This document shows positions 16,817 to 26,477 of a stretch of DNA of 64,000 nucleotides, one piece after another. Position numbers and translations under genes: made by a program. Each line of letters opens with the position of its first letter. Position 1 is the first letter of the stretch. The notes below the pieces were generated by a model. That model did not search any database, was not told the DNA's origin, and saw only the letters and a program-made list of their open reading frames with translations. Source of the stretch: Alteromonas sp. RKMC-009 (GTDB taxonomy: Bacteria; Pseudomonadota; Gammaproteobacteria; Enterobacterales; Alteromonadaceae); assembly GCF_003584565.2 (NCBI RefSeq), contig NZ_CP031010.1:4340001-4404000 (forward strand), read 5' to 3'.

Positions 16817-19000
16817 ATGAAAAAATTTACCACCTCGCTGACAGCGCTGGCTGTTGCGCTTACCCTCGGCGCATGTTCTGACCAGGCAGCCAACCAGGCT
16901 GCAACGACCTCACCGGATGCAAGTGCACAAACGCAGCAACAGTCTCCGGAATTTGACAATGTGTTACTGCAACCCTTCCCCGGGCCTTACGGCGGCGTTC
17001 CCCAGTTCGACAAAATGAAGGTTGAAGATGTTAAGCCAGCCCTGAGAAAAGGAATGGCACTTAACCTGGAAGAAATAGACGCCATTGCAAATAACCCTGA
17101 ACCGCCTACGTTCGACAATACGATTGTCGCCATGGAACGTGCCGGCAGTGCACTGGACCGTGTATTCCGTTACTACGGTATTTTCAGCTCGAACAAATCC
17201 AGCCCTGAATTTCGGGATGTGCGGGCAGAAATGTCTCCGGAACTTTCCGCATTCTCAACAAAAATTACCCAAAATGAAGCGCTGTTTAAGCGCATTAAAG
17301 CGGTTTACGAAAGTGAAGAACTGAAATCGCTGACGCCCGAAGAACAACGTATTACATGGATCGCCTACAACAGCTTCGCCCGTAACGGCGCTACCCTGGA
17401 TGGTGACGCAAAAGCACGCTATGCCGAAATCAACAAAGAGCTGGCTACGCTGTACAATCAGTTTTCAACGAATGTGCTGGCCGACGAAGAAAACTACGTG
17501 ACTTACATCACCGCAGAGCAGCTGGGCGGTCTGCCGGATTCATTTGTAAAAGGTGCAGCCGCTGCTGCAAAAGAACACGGGCAGGAAGGTAAGTATGCAA
17601 TTACTAACAGCCGTTCATCTATGGATCCTTTCCTCACCTACAGCACAGACCGGGCGCTTCGTGAACAGGTGTGGAACACCTACTACAACCGTGGTGATAA
17701 CGGCGATGAATATGATAACAATGACATCATCAAACAAATCCTGACGTTACGTGATGAACGGGTCGAATTGTTGGGGTATGACAACTACGCCCAGTGGCGT
17801 TTAGAAGATCGTATGGCAAAAACACCTGAGAATGCCATGGATCTGATGATGAAAGTCTGGCCGGCAGCCATTGCCAGAGTAGACGAAGAAGTGGCTGACA
17901 TGCAGGCTATTGCTGATGAAGAAGGCGCAGACATTACTATCAAGCCCTGGGATTACCGTTTTTATGCCGAAAAAGTACGTAAAGCTAAATACGACCTGGA
18001 CTCAAACGAAGTAAAACAATATCTGCAACTGGATAAACTCCGTGAAGCGATGTTCTATGTCGCCGGCCGTCTGTTTAACTTTGACTTCACACCGGTTCCT
18101 GAAGGTTCGGTACCAGTTTTCCACCCTGATGTGAAGGTATGGGAAGTAAAAGACAAGGATAGCGGTAAGCTGATTGGCCTCTGGTATCTCGACCCATTCG
18201 CACGCCAGGGCAAACGCTCAGGAGCATGGGCGACCACATACCGCAGTTACACCACCTTTGACGGTGAAACCACTGTGCTGGCTTCTAACAACTCTAACTT
18301 CGTTAAAGGTCCTGAGGGCGAACCCACGCTAATTTCCTGGGATGACGCCAATACCTATTTCCACGAATTTGGTCATGCCCTGCATTTCCTGTCTTCAGAT
18401 GTGGAATATCCTACTTCCCACTCCGGTGTACGTGACTATACCGAGTTCCAGTCACAATTGCTGGAGCGCTGGCTTACCACTGATGAAGTCATCAATAACT
18501 ACCTGGTGCATTACAAAACCGGCGAGCCGATTCCCGCTGAACTGGTAGAAAAAATTAAGAATGCATCCACCTTCAATTCCGGTTTCGGTACAACTGAATA
18601 CATGGCTTCTGCAATCATGGATTTGCTGTATCACACCACCGATCCTGAGAAGATTGAGCCTGATGCCTTTGAACGGGATCAACTGAAGGCGCTGGATATG
18701 CCTGAAGAGATTGTGATGCGTCACCGCAGCACACAGTTCGGCCATGTATTCTCCGGTGAAGGTTATGCTGCAGCATACTATGGCTACATGTGGGCTGACG
18801 TTCTCTCTGCGGATGCAGCGGAAGCATTCGCAGAAGCGCCGGGCGGCTTTTACGATAAAGAATTATCGGCAAAGCTGGTGAAATATCTTTTTGCTGTCCG
18901 CAATGCAATGGATCCGGCAGAAGCTTACCGTCTGTTCCGTGGCCGCGATGCGCAAACAGATGCCCTGATGCGTGCCCGTGGTTTCCCGGTACCTGAGTAA
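16817..19000 (+). CDS. M3 family zinc oligopeptidase, lipoprotein (Dcp-like)
   Basis: It probably cleaves short peptides in the periplasm. The 727-residue protein starts with a lipoprotein signal (MKKFTTSLTALAVALTLGAC, lipobox LGAC at about 17-20) and a short Ala/Gln/Thr-rich tether. The M3 domain carries the zinc motif HEFGH at 516-520, with the third ligand expected in the Glu-rich helix about 25 residues later (RDYTEFQSQ). The fold and length match peptidyl-dipeptidase Dcp. Canonical Dcp of E. coli lacks a lipobox, so a membrane-anchored periplasmic form is inferred. Ser follows the lipobox Cys, favouring outer-membrane sorting. A strong terminator follows. Confidence 0.92.
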   Translation: MKKFTTSLTALAVALTLGACSDQAANQAATTSPDASAQTQQQSPEFDNVLLQPFPGPYGGVPQFDKMKVEDVKPALRKGMALNLEEIDAIANNPEPPTFDNTIVAMERAGSALDRVFRYYGIFSSNKSSPEFRDVRAEMSPELSAFSTKITQNEALFKRIKAVYESEELKSLTPEEQRITWIAYNSFARNGATLDGDAKARYAEINKELATLYNQFSTNVLADEENYVTYITAEQLGGLPDSFVKGAAAAAKEHGQEGKYAITNSRSSMDPFLTYSTDRALREQVWNTYYNRGDNGDEYDNNDIIKQILTLRDERVELLGYDNYAQWRLEDRMAKTPENAMDLMMKVWPAAIARVDEEVADMQAIADEEGADITIKPWDYRFYAEKVRKAKYDLDSNEVKQYLQLDKLREAMFYVAGRLFNFDFTPVPEGSVPVFHPDVKVWEVKDKDSGKLIGLWYLDPFARQGKRSGAWATTYRSYTTFDGETTVLASNNSNFVKGPEGEPTLISWDDANTYFHEFGHALHFLSSDVEYPTSHSGVRDYTEFQSQLLERWLTTDEVINNYLVHYKTGEPIPAELVEKIKNASTFNSGFGTTEYMASAIMDLLYHTTDPEKIEPDAFERDQLKALDMPEEIVMRHRSTQFGHVFSGEGYAAAYYGYMWADVLSADAAEAFAEAPGGFYDKELSAKLVKYLFAVRNAMDPAEAYRLFRGRDAQTDALMRARGFPVPE

Positions 19001-19014
19001 ACCGCTTAATAACG

Positions 19015-19048
19015 AAAAAGGGGCGATGATGATAATCGCCCCTTTTTT
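19015..19048. terminator. Strong bidirectional rho-independent terminator
   Basis: GGGGCGAT (19020-19027) pairs with ATCGCCCC (19035-19042), followed by TTTTTT and preceded by AAAAA. It serves the M3 peptidase gene and the convergent unknown gene to its right. Confidence 0.9.
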
Positions 19049-19068
19049 ATCAGCCTCTCAACACTGAA

Positions 19069-19650
19069 TTAAAAGCTTACGCGGTAACCCAACTGCACCT
19101 GATTATCGTAACTCTTGTCCTGAGACAAAGTGATATCTGATGTATCGCCGTGCCAGGTTTCTCTTCGAACAGCAAACGACATGGTGTGGTTTTCTTCGGC
19201 ACCTTCCGTTTCCAGATACACTGATACGGTGTTGCTGTCAGGCAGGGCAAAAGAGCCGCTTACCGGTAAATCAATATCATGAGCAGGACGCACGCCGGAC
19301 GCTACCCCAACCCGGTAAGCTGGTTGCTCCCACCAGGTAATCAGTTCATACGCTCTCGATGTCACCCGTTGACCGAACACACCAAAGTCCATTACAGCGC
19401 GACCGTAAGACGCTACCGCTTCAAGATTAACTGTATCGCTGATTCTGGTTGCCAGACTCAGTTTGTAATCTTTCTGGCGGCAGCCATTGAATCTGATTTT
19501 ATTTTTCGACAGGGAAACGGAGATATCACCGGAGTAATCAAGTTTTTCTTCCAGCCAGGCTTCAGCCTGATCACCAATAGAAGAACTGGCCAGACATACC
19601 TGAGGTGTCAGCAGGGCACAAAGTGCTAATGTGGTTACCTGTTTCAACAT
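19069..19650 (-). CDS. Exported protein of unknown function, possibly outer-membrane beta-barrel-like
   Basis: A 193-residue protein with a Sec signal peptide (MLKQVTTLALCALLTPQVCLA, cleavage before SSSIG). I chose ATG 19650 because GCGGAGC lies at good spacing; the eight extra residues of the longer frame include no ribosome site. The mature sequence alternates polar and hydrophobic residues (KLSLATRIS, NTVSVYLETEG, QVQLGYRVSF), suggesting beta strands. It ends in Phe with an alternating pattern, as outer-membrane proteins do. Two mature cysteines may be absent; one lies in FNGCRQKDY. I do not recognise a family. An inverted repeat of TATACCCAAAAA lies upstream and may control it. Confidence 0.7.
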   Translation of the reverse strand: MLKQVTTLALCALLTPQVCLASSSIGDQAEAWLEEKLDYSGDISVSLSKNKIRFNGCRQKDYKLSLATRISDTVNLEAVASYGRAVMDFGVFGQRVTSRAYELITWWEQPAYRVGVASGVRPAHDIDLPVSGSFALPDSNTVSVYLETEGAEENHTMSFAVRRETWHGDTSDITLSQDKSYDNQVQLGYRVSF

Positions 19651-19726
19651 GGTTCTGCTCCGCTTTATTATCATTCTGCAAAGGGCATACCTCAGCGAGT
19701 GATTAAAGTATAAGCAAACGGGCAGC

Positions 19727-19775
19727 TTTTTGGGTATATAAAACCATCCTCAATTAGTCTAACTATACCCAAAAA
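19727..19775. promoter_or_regulatory. Inverted pair of TATACCCAAAAA sites
   Basis: TTTTTGGGTATA (19727-19738) and TATACCCAAAAA (19764-19775) are exact reverse complements, 25 bases apart. They lie 77-125 bases upstream of the unknown exported gene (minus strand). The A/T ends and centred spacing look more like a pair of regulator-binding sites than a terminator, but a hairpin is also possible. Confidence 0.45.
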
Positions 19776-19801
19776 ATATCAGTGTGTTGATTTTATAGCC
19801 A

Positions 19802-20641
19802 TTAATGAAATTTAAGCTTTGCGAGTTTTGCAGAGGTATAAGGCGTGCTTTCTTGTGAGATCCATACGTTACCGTCGGGACCGTAGCAAACACCTTCGAC
19901 CTGGGCGAATTGTGAGAGAAAGTCGACAGTTTTCAGCTGATAGTCACCACTGACAGTGGCGATGAAAGGTTTAAACATGCCCAGGGCATTGCTTCGGTAA
20001 CCGACCAGAACAAATTCCTGTGTATCACTGTTCCAGTCTGCGCCAGTGACAACGCCGGGAAGCCCGTCTACTGACGTGAATGGAGTAAGTACTTGCTTAG
20101 CTTTTATATCCTGTAAAACGTATACGTGTGACTGCTCCGTAGCCCAGCTTTTTGAAAACAGGATCAGTTTTCCATCCCGCATTGTCATGGCTTCACCATC
20201 ATAATCGTGAGCATAGGGAGCATTTTCCTGCGGCGTATTACCTGCGTAGGTAAAACGGCGCTTTACTGCTTCCTGCACGGGGTCTGCACGGTTAATCTTA
20301 TAGACGGTGAGTGATTTATGCTTACCGGCATTATTTCCGATGTCACCAATATAGAAATAGTCATCGTCACCGGTAATGGCTTCCCAGTCACGGTTTTTTG
20401 CATCCAGCGTCACCCTTGCGGTCAGCGATCCGTCCTGTCCAAGGGTAAACAATTCCGGCTCATTGCCAGAGTCATTGATGGTGTAAATACTGTTGCTGTC
20501 GCAAAACAGACCCGATGTTTCCTTCAGCGCGTTATCCAGCGTATAGGTGGACAGCACCTCAACACCATGTTGTGGATCTGCTGACACACTGCAACCTGCC
20601 AGTAACAATAACGGGCTTAAAATGAAAACAATACGGTTCAC
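19802..20641 (-). CDS. Lipoprotein of unknown function with probable beta-propeller fold
   Basis: A 279-residue protein with a lipoprotein signal (MNRIVFILSPLLLLAGC, lipobox LAGC). The mature part has repeated strand-like blocks with Asp/Asn-rich turns (TINDSGNEPELF, DWEAITGDDDYFYIGDIGNN, DGEAMTMRDGKLILFSK, EGVCYGPDGNVWIS), a pattern seen in SMP-30/SdiA-regulated-type beta-propellers that bind metal or hydrolyse esters. Activity cannot be assigned. It is followed on the same strand by the unknown exported gene, 151 bases away. No membrane segment follows the signal. Confidence 0.7.
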   Translation of the reverse strand: MNRIVFILSPLLLLAGCSVSADPQHGVEVLSTYTLDNALKETSGLFCDSNSIYTINDSGNEPELFTLGQDGSLTARVTLDAKNRDWEAITGDDDYFYIGDIGNNAGKHKSLTVYKINRADPVQEAVKRRFTYAGNTPQENAPYAHDYDGEAMTMRDGKLILFSKSWATEQSHVYVLQDIKAKQVLTPFTSVDGLPGVVTGADWNSDTQEFVLVGYRSNALGMFKPFIATVSGDYQLKTVDFLSQFAQVEGVCYGPDGNVWISQESTPYTSAKLAKLKFH

Positions 20642-20847
20642 TGATATTCTCTTTCTGCTGTAAATAAGGTTAATCTAAATAAAACAATGTGATATGCACA
20701 AGTTCAGACTACTATACCATTGTGACGATTATTTTTTGCAATGGCTAACGATAAATCCGCTTTGACCTGAGGTCAGTATAAAAGCCGGAAAATAATAAAT
20801 ATGCCGGGCATCAGCGGCATAGCTTCAACTTTAAGAAGGAACACCAC

Positions 20848-22647
20848 GTGTCAGACCCGTTATTAAGCCTGGTCAGTGTCGGCCTGCTGTCTATATTCTG
20901 TCAGTTTCTGGCTTATAAAATACGCCTGCCAGCCATTTTACCTTTGCTGATAACCGGTATTATCGTTGGTCCGGTATTTGGCGTGCTCGACGCAGACGCA
21001 CTGTTCGGGGATCTTCTGTTTCCAGTTGTATCCCTGTCGGTGGCCATCATCCTGTTTGAAGGTTCACTGACACTAAAATTCAGTGATATTGCGGGTCACG
21101 GCAATATGGTGAGAAACCTGTGCAGCGTTGGCGTGCTGGTCACCTGGGTGGTGGCAACCATCGCTGCCCACCTGAGCCTGGATTTATCCTGGCAGCTTGC
21201 AGCCCTGTTTGGTGCCATCGTAACCGTAACAGGCCCGACGGTCATTGTGCCGATGATCAGAACTGTAAGACCGAAAAGTAACATCGCTAACATTCTGCGC
21301 TGGGAAGGCATTGTCATTGACCCTATCGGTGCGCTTTTGGCGGTGCTGGTTTACGAGTACATTGTGGCCTCTCAGGACACGGCACTGGTACATACTCTGG
21401 TGGCGTTTGGTAAGACGGTAGGTATGGGCACCGCCCTGGGTCTGGCCGCCGGCTACCTGCTTGGTCTGTCGCTACGTAAAGAACTGATCCCCCACTATCT
21501 GCAAAACACCGCCGTTCTCACCCTGATACTGGGTGTTTTTGCCATCTCTAATCATGTAGCCCATGAGTCAGGCCTGCTGGCGGTGACTATTGCCGGTATG
21601 GTACTGGCAAATATGAAAAATGTGGACGTGGAAGACATCCTGGAGTTTAAAGAAACCTTAAGTGTTCTTCTGATTTCCGGCCTGTTTATTATTCTTGCGT
21701 CACGGTTAAATCTCGACTCTGTGTTCGAGGTCGGTTCCGGCGTCATTGTGGTTCTGGTGGCCATTATGTTTATCGCCAGACCCCTTTCCGTACTGGCTTC
21801 CTCTGTGGGCACAGGACTAAACTGGCGTGAACTGGCACTGATCAGCTGGATAGCGCCCAGAGGTATTGTAGCAGCAGCCGTATCTGCACTGTTTTCTCTG
21901 AAGTTGGAGGAAATTGGCTATGAGGGTGCAGGGGTTATCGTTCCCATCGTCTTTGTGGTCATTATTACCACCGTCGTTGTACAGAGTCTGTCATCCAAAT
22001 CTGTGGCCAAACTTCTGAAAGTTCGCTCCCCTGCGCCAAACGGCTTTTTAATTTTCGGCGGCAGTAAGTTCAGCCGGATGCTGGCAAAAGAACTGAAAGC
22101 ACATGATTTGCCGGTTTGTATTGCCGATACCAACTGGGATGCCATTAAAGAAACCAGAATGATGGATATTCCGGCCTATTTCGGTAACCCCATGTCGGAT
22201 CACGCAGCGCGAAGCCTGGATTTAGGTTTATTCGGTACTGTACTGATCATGTCTCCCTACAAACAACTTAACCCTATGATTGCTTATCATTTTGAGTACA
22301 CCATGGGCAAAGATAAAGTGTGGGGCTTAACCAACAATGAACAAAGTGCACGGCCATCGCATCAGGTCAGCACCCAGTATGCGCAGAAACTGACACTGTT
22401 TGCTGAGGGAGTCACATACGGATACCTGGCCTCTGCTGTCTCTCATGATGCATCCGTGAAAACCACACGCCTGAGCGAAGAATTTACTTTCGAAGATTAT
22501 TCAGCAAGATACGGCGACAGAGCCATTCCGCTTATTGCACTGGACGAGAACGGACGTTCTCATGCATTTTTGAATGGTAAAGATATTGCACCAAAAGCAG
22601 GATGGAAATTAATCAGCTTGATTATACCGGAGAGTGAGCCGGTGTGA
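20848..22647 (+). CDS. Cation:proton antiporter with C-terminal TrkA-N domain
   Basis: A 599-residue inner-membrane monovalent cation/H+ antiporter of the CPA family. About 12 hydrophobic helices cover residues 5-385, with FEGSLTLKF and the PTVIVPMIRTVRP region typical of NhaP-like exchangers. IVIDPIGALLAVLVYEY supplies the conserved Asp of the ion path. A cytosolic Rossmann-type TrkA-N domain follows (about 393-510; FLIFGGSKFSRMLAKEL), which would bind nucleotide and gate transport, then a short C-terminal region. Translation starts at GTG 20848 after AAGAAGGAA. The transported ion (Na+ or K+) cannot be told from the sequence. It is monocistronic. Confidence 0.88.
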   Translation: MSDPLLSLVSVGLLSIFCQFLAYKIRLPAILPLLITGIIVGPVFGVLDADALFGDLLFPVVSLSVAIILFEGSLTLKFSDIAGHGNMVRNLCSVGVLVTWVVATIAAHLSLDLSWQLAALFGAIVTVTGPTVIVPMIRTVRPKSNIANILRWEGIVIDPIGALLAVLVYEYIVASQDTALVHTLVAFGKTVGMGTALGLAAGYLLGLSLRKELIPHYLQNTAVLTLILGVFAISNHVAHESGLLAVTIAGMVLANMKNVDVEDILEFKETLSVLLISGLFIILASRLNLDSVFEVGSGVIVVLVAIMFIARPLSVLASSVGTGLNWRELALISWIAPRGIVAAAVSALFSLKLEEIGYEGAGVIVPIVFVVIITTVVVQSLSSKSVAKLLKVRSPAPNGFLIFGGSKFSRMLAKELKAHDLPVCIADTNWDAIKETRMMDIPAYFGNPMSDHAARSLDLGLFGTVLIMSPYKQLNPMIAYHFEYTMGKDKVWGLTNNEQSARPSHQVSTQYAQKLTLFAEGVTYGYLASAVSHDASVKTTRLSEEFTFEDYSARYGDRAIPLIALDENGRSHAFLNGKDIAPKAGWKLISLIIPESEPV

Positions 22648-22656
22648 GGCCAGAAC

Positions 22657-22683
22657 GGCACCCTACCCTTGGGGCAGGGTGCC
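22657..22683 (+). terminator. Stem-loop after the antiporter gene
   Basis: GGCACCCT (22657-22664) pairs with AGGGTGCC (22676-22683). A short CTCTCCCT stretch follows, without a T-run. The rest of the 273-base gap to waaA shows A/T-rich sequence and no gene. Confidence 0.5.
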
Positions 22684-22920
22684 TCTCCCTGGAAATAACG
22701 TGTATTCAAGCGCTCCCCTCTATTATTATTATTGGATGCGTTGTTGTTTATTTTTTACTTGAGCTACACCGTCGGCGCTTAAGAAAGCAATAGACAGACC
22801 AAATTTTAAAAAGCCATAATTATCAGTTATTTATGCTTTTTACAGGGCATTTACCAACCATTACCTACTGTTGACGCACCAACAGAACGCACCAATTCAA
22901 CTCACATGCACCAAAAAGGC

Positions 22921-24228
22921 TCAAATGGATGAACGAATGACTTCCAGTGTCTTCCCGGTCGCGCCCCGGTTTGCACTGATCACAGCAAATCCGGCCTCGC
23001 CCGCCACACGGGCAGCATCGGGAGAATCAAACAACGTTTTACAACAGGCGGCGAGTTGCGTCGCATCTTCCACTATGCTGAGCGCACCACATTCTTGCAG
23101 GTACTGGCAAATAAGCGGATTGTTATAAACGTTGGGCCCCATGATCACCGGTAACTTCTGTGCAGCCGGCTCCAGGGCGTTGTGACCACCTTTATCCGCA
23201 AGACTGCCACCGACAAAGGCAATGGTGCCGAATGTATAGACGGTATTAAGCTTGCCCATTTCATCTACCAGCATGACGTCAGTCTCACTGCTCACCTGTG
23301 CGCCCGGCGAAGCTGTACGCAGGTAGTGCAACCCTGTTTGTTCCAGCAGATCCGCTACGCGGGCAAACCGCTCCGGATGCCTGGGCACAAGAATGAGTAA
23401 TAAATCCGGAAAGCCGGGCTTCAGGCTCTGATAAGCATCAAGTAAGGCACTTTCCTCACCTTCATGAGTACTACCACCAACCAGTACCCGGCGGGCCTTT
23501 TTGTCAAGACCGTAAAATGAATCACCGGCATCCGGTGCAGACATTGCCTGGTCGAACTTTATATTGTTAGTAAGTGTTAACTTTTCTTGTTTGATACCGA
23601 GAAACTGATAATTTTTAAAGTCTCTCAAACCCTGGGCGCATACATGGGAAAGCTTGTGAAGCATGGGCTCAAACAGTATTTTCAGTTTCTTATATCGTCT
23701 GGCGGAGCGATCTGTCATGCGGGCGTTAATCACTACAACCGGAATGTCACGACGCCAGCAGCTGTGGATCAGGTTAGGCCACAGCTCCACCTCAGTGATC
23801 AGTACCATTTTGGGCTTCACCCGCCGCAGCATACCCGCCATAGCCATGTGTAAATCGTAGGGTAAATAGAAGTGGTGAACAGTATCTTTGAATATGGATC
23901 TGACCCGCGCCGAACCGGTGGGCGTGGTGGTGGTTATCGTCACCGGTGTTTCCGGTTCTTCTTTCATTAACTGCTTTATCAGCACAGACGCCGCGACCAC
24001 CTCACCTACTGAGACACAGTGAAAAAGATACCCCCCCGGCGCGGCTGGCGGACGAACAAAGCCAAATCGCTCAAAACGGCGGTGGTTATATTCTTTATTT
24101 CTTCTCTGCCCGCGAATGATGAGATTCAGAAAAGCGAACGGAACGATAAGCGCCAGCAATAATGAATAAAACCAGCGAAACAATGTCTCACTGAGGCCGG
24201 GCCGGTATTGGTTTTTGCGGGCAGTCAT
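22921..24228 (-). CDS. waaA: 3-deoxy-D-manno-octulosonic acid transferase (Kdo transferase)
   Basis: It adds Kdo from CMP-Kdo to lipid IVA at the inner membrane, the first step of the LPS core. The product (435 residues from ATG 24228) has an N-terminal membrane anchor (FRWFYSLLLALIVPFAFLNLI), the RRFERFGF segment, a glycosyltransferase-N domain (VSVGEVVAASVLI, TTTTPTGS, LITEVELWPNLI) and a C-terminal nucleotide-sugar half with GGSLADKGGHNALEPAA. An ATG at 24252 is also in frame and adds eight residues, but has no ribosome site. It is divergent from two glycosyltransferase genes that probably build the core. Confidence 0.93.
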   Translation of the reverse strand: MTARKNQYRPGLSETLFRWFYSLLLALIVPFAFLNLIIRGQRRNKEYNHRRFERFGFVRPPAAPGGYLFHCVSVGEVVAASVLIKQLMKEEPETPVTITTTTPTGSARVRSIFKDTVHHFYLPYDLHMAMAGMLRRVKPKMVLITEVELWPNLIHSCWRRDIPVVVINARMTDRSARRYKKLKILFEPMLHKLSHVCAQGLRDFKNYQFLGIKQEKLTLTNNIKFDQAMSAPDAGDSFYGLDKKARRVLVGGSTHEGEESALLDAYQSLKPGFPDLLLILVPRHPERFARVADLLEQTGLHYLRTASPGAQVSSETDVMLVDEMGKLNTVYTFGTIAFVGGSLADKGGHNALEPAAQKLPVIMGPNVYNNPLICQYLQECGALSIVEDATQLAACCKTLFDSPDAARVAGEAGFAVISANRGATGKTLEVIRSSI

Positions 24229-24309
24229 ACGTACTCTGCGTCCTTTCGTCATTAAACTGTCGTGAAGCTTTGTTTAACTAAAAATCAGTTTTCAATTATT
24301 GTGTTTGTT

Positions 24310-25344
24310 ATGCCGGACAAGAGTCACAAGCCTGCTGTACTTCTGGTTAAACTAAGCGCCATCGGTGACATTGTAATGGCCTCCGGTTTGCCATCCAACA
24401 TAAAATCCTCACTAAATGCTTCACGCCTTGTGTGGCTTACCGAAGCGCCCTATGCCAGTTTCATTGAGGCTCATCCTGATGTTGACGAGGTTATTCCATG
24501 GCCGAAGAAAGAATGGTCAGCACTGGTCAAAAAAAGGCGCTGGCTGAGCCTCTGTCGCGCTGTGAGAGCATTTAAGGCAGAGCTGTTATCACATCACTTC
24601 GATATCGCTATAGATGCACAGGGACTGCTTAAAAGCGCATTTCTTTGCTGGTTATCCGGCGCAGGCCACCGCATAGGGTTTAAAAGCAAAGAGTACAGTC
24701 ACTGGCTACTGACAGAATCACTGAAAAAACCGGACTCTGATGACATCAGTTCGGAGTACAAAGCACTGGGGCGCTATCTTGGTGCAAATGACTTCACCAT
24801 GACACTGCCTGCCTCTGGGCCGGCTGTGCGCCAGGCGAAGGATGCCCTTGCTGCCAGCGGTATCAGTGACGACTACATCGTTCTGTGTCCCTTTACCACC
24901 CGTCCTCAGAAACACTGGCCATTGCAGCACTGGAAAGATGTCATAGCGTGGTTAAATATTCATGACAGTCTTCCGGTGATTATTGCCGGGGGGCCTGGCG
25001 ATGCGGATACAGCATCAGAACTGGCTTCAGGCAAAGAACATATATTCTCTTTCGCAGGAAAACTGTCTCTTGCAGCCAGCGGTGCCATACTGGCAAATGC
25101 ACGTGCTGTAGTTGGTGTGGATACGGGTTTGACTCACCTGGCGATTTGTCATCAGCGACCTGTTCTGGCCCTGTTCGGTTCCACCTGTCCGTATACGAAA
25201 ACAGATAATCCGGATGCCACAGTATTGTACGAAAACTTACCCTGCGCCCCCTGTAAGCGTAAGCCGGTTTGTAACGGAGCCCACGACTGCATGCGGGCTA
25301 TCACGCCACAAAAAGTCACCGCGTGGCTGGAGAAGTGGCTATGA
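24310..25344 (+). CDS. Glycosyltransferase family 9, heptosyltransferase-like
   Basis: It probably transfers heptose to the LPS inner core. The 344-residue protein has the GT9 N-terminal motif LLVKLSAIGDIVMASGLP, an Asp/Gly cluster (IDAQGLLKSA), CPFTTRPQKHWP, and the GT9 nucleotide-sugar site VGVDTGLTHLA followed by LFGSTCPYTKTDN. The pattern is closest to heptosyltransferase I (WaaC). The start at ATG 24310 is chosen because the conserved domain begins just after it; a GTG at 24262 adds 16 residues, and neither has a clear ribosome site. Its stop overlaps the next gene by four bases, so the two form an operon. Confidence 0.85.
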   Translation: MPDKSHKPAVLLVKLSAIGDIVMASGLPSNIKSSLNASRLVWLTEAPYASFIEAHPDVDEVIPWPKKEWSALVKKRRWLSLCRAVRAFKAELLSHHFDIAIDAQGLLKSAFLCWLSGAGHRIGFKSKEYSHWLLTESLKKPDSDDISSEYKALGRYLGANDFTMTLPASGPAVRQAKDALAASGISDDYIVLCPFTTRPQKHWPLQHWKDVIAWLNIHDSLPVIIAGGPGDADTASELASGKEHIFSFAGKLSLAASGAILANARAVVGVDTGLTHLAICHQRPVLALFGSTCPYTKTDNPDATVLYENLPCAPCKRKPVCNGAHDCMRAITPQKVTAWLEKWL

Positions 25345-26417
25345 CGATAAAGGTGATGCATGTGGAACTTGGCAGACAGTTGTATGGCGGTGCCAAACAG
25401 GTTGAATATCTTATCAATGCATTGCCCGAAGACACCATTACCAGCCACCTGGTGTGCGCATCAGACAGTGCGATTTCTCACATCCCGGCCCCCGGCTGTA
25501 TCAAGCATCCGGTACCTTACTCCGGCGATACGGATCTAAGGTTCCCTTTCCGCCTCTACCGGCTTGTTAAAAGGCTTAAACCGGATATTCTGCACATTCA
25601 CAGCCGCCGGGGTGCTGATGTGTGGGGCGGCCTGGTGAGTTCACTGTGCGGTATTCCGGCTGTATGTACCCGCAGGGTAGATAATAAAGAGTCTGCACTG
25701 GCTGCAGTGAAGTACCGGCACTACAAAGCTGTCGTCAGTATTTCACGGGGTGTACATGATGTGGTGTCACGGCATTGCAAACTGATCCCACAGCCTGTGA
25801 TCCACTCGGCAGTCGATCTCAATGACTTCTGCTACGGCAGAGACGCTGAGTGGTTTCGGGAAAAGTATGACATCCCTGCTAACCATAAGGTCATCGCAAA
25901 CTTCGCCCAGCTTATTCCGAGGAAAGGTCAGAAAGATCTCATCATGGCCATGCAGGCAATAATGGCCCGCAGGCAGGATGTGACCTGCTTACTGTTCGGT
26001 AAAGGTAAACAACAGGCTGCGTATCAGCAACTGGCAGATGACTCCGGAGCCGGTAAAAATATCAGGCTGTGCGGGTTCACATCAGATGTGCCGCGTATTT
26101 TGCCAAATATTGATGTGATGGTTCACCCTGCTTATGCAGAGGGCCTTGGCATAATCCTGCTTCAGGCCGGGGCCTGTAAAGTCCCCATGATAAGCTGCCC
26201 TGTTGGCGGCATTCCGGAAATTATTCACAACGAAAAAACCGGCTTACTGGTCGAGCCGGGAGACCCGGCCGCACTGGCGAGGGAAATTCTTCGTCTGCTG
26301 GATGACCCGGCAGAAGCCCGCGCTCTGGGTGAAAACGCGCTTCATCATGTGCATCAGCATTTCAGTATCGCCGCCATGGCAGATGCTTACACGCGCCTTT
26401 ATAAAAGTCTCCTATAG
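25341..26417 (+). CDS. Glycosyltransferase family 4
   Basis: A 358-residue GT-B fold enzyme. The N-terminal half has MHVELGRQLYGGAKQVEYLI and HIHSRRGADVWG; the C-terminal half has NFAQLIPRKGQKDLI, MVHPAYAEGLGIILLQAGA with the EX7E donor-site motif, and PVGGIPEII. The start ATG 25341 overlaps the TGA of the GT9 gene (ATGA), showing translational coupling. In its position beside waaA and a heptosyltransferase it likely adds a hexose to the LPS core. Donor and acceptor cannot be read from the sequence. Confidence 0.88.
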   Translation: MTIKVMHVELGRQLYGGAKQVEYLINALPEDTITSHLVCASDSAISHIPAPGCIKHPVPYSGDTDLRFPFRLYRLVKRLKPDILHIHSRRGADVWGGLVSSLCGIPAVCTRRVDNKESALAAVKYRHYKAVVSISRGVHDVVSRHCKLIPQPVIHSAVDLNDFCYGRDAEWFREKYDIPANHKVIANFAQLIPRKGQKDLIMAMQAIMARRQDVTCLLFGKGKQQAAYQQLADDSGAGKNIRLCGFTSDVPRILPNIDVMVHPAYAEGLGIILLQAGACKVPMISCPVGGIPEIIHNEKTGLLVEPGDPAALAREILRLLDDPAEARALGENALHHVHQHFSIAAMADAYTRLYKSLL

Positions 26418-26448
26418 AGGACTCTCTTACAAACTACATCATTTCCCC

Positions 26449-26477
26449 TTGTCACATTACCCGTTGAGATCTAATAT
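26449..26477 (+). promoter_or_regulatory. Predicted sigma-70 promoter of the MarR-GNAT gene
   Basis: TTGTCA (26449-26454), a 17-base spacer and TAATAT (26472-26477). The -10 box is covered by the 26-base palindrome that follows. Confidence 0.55.
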
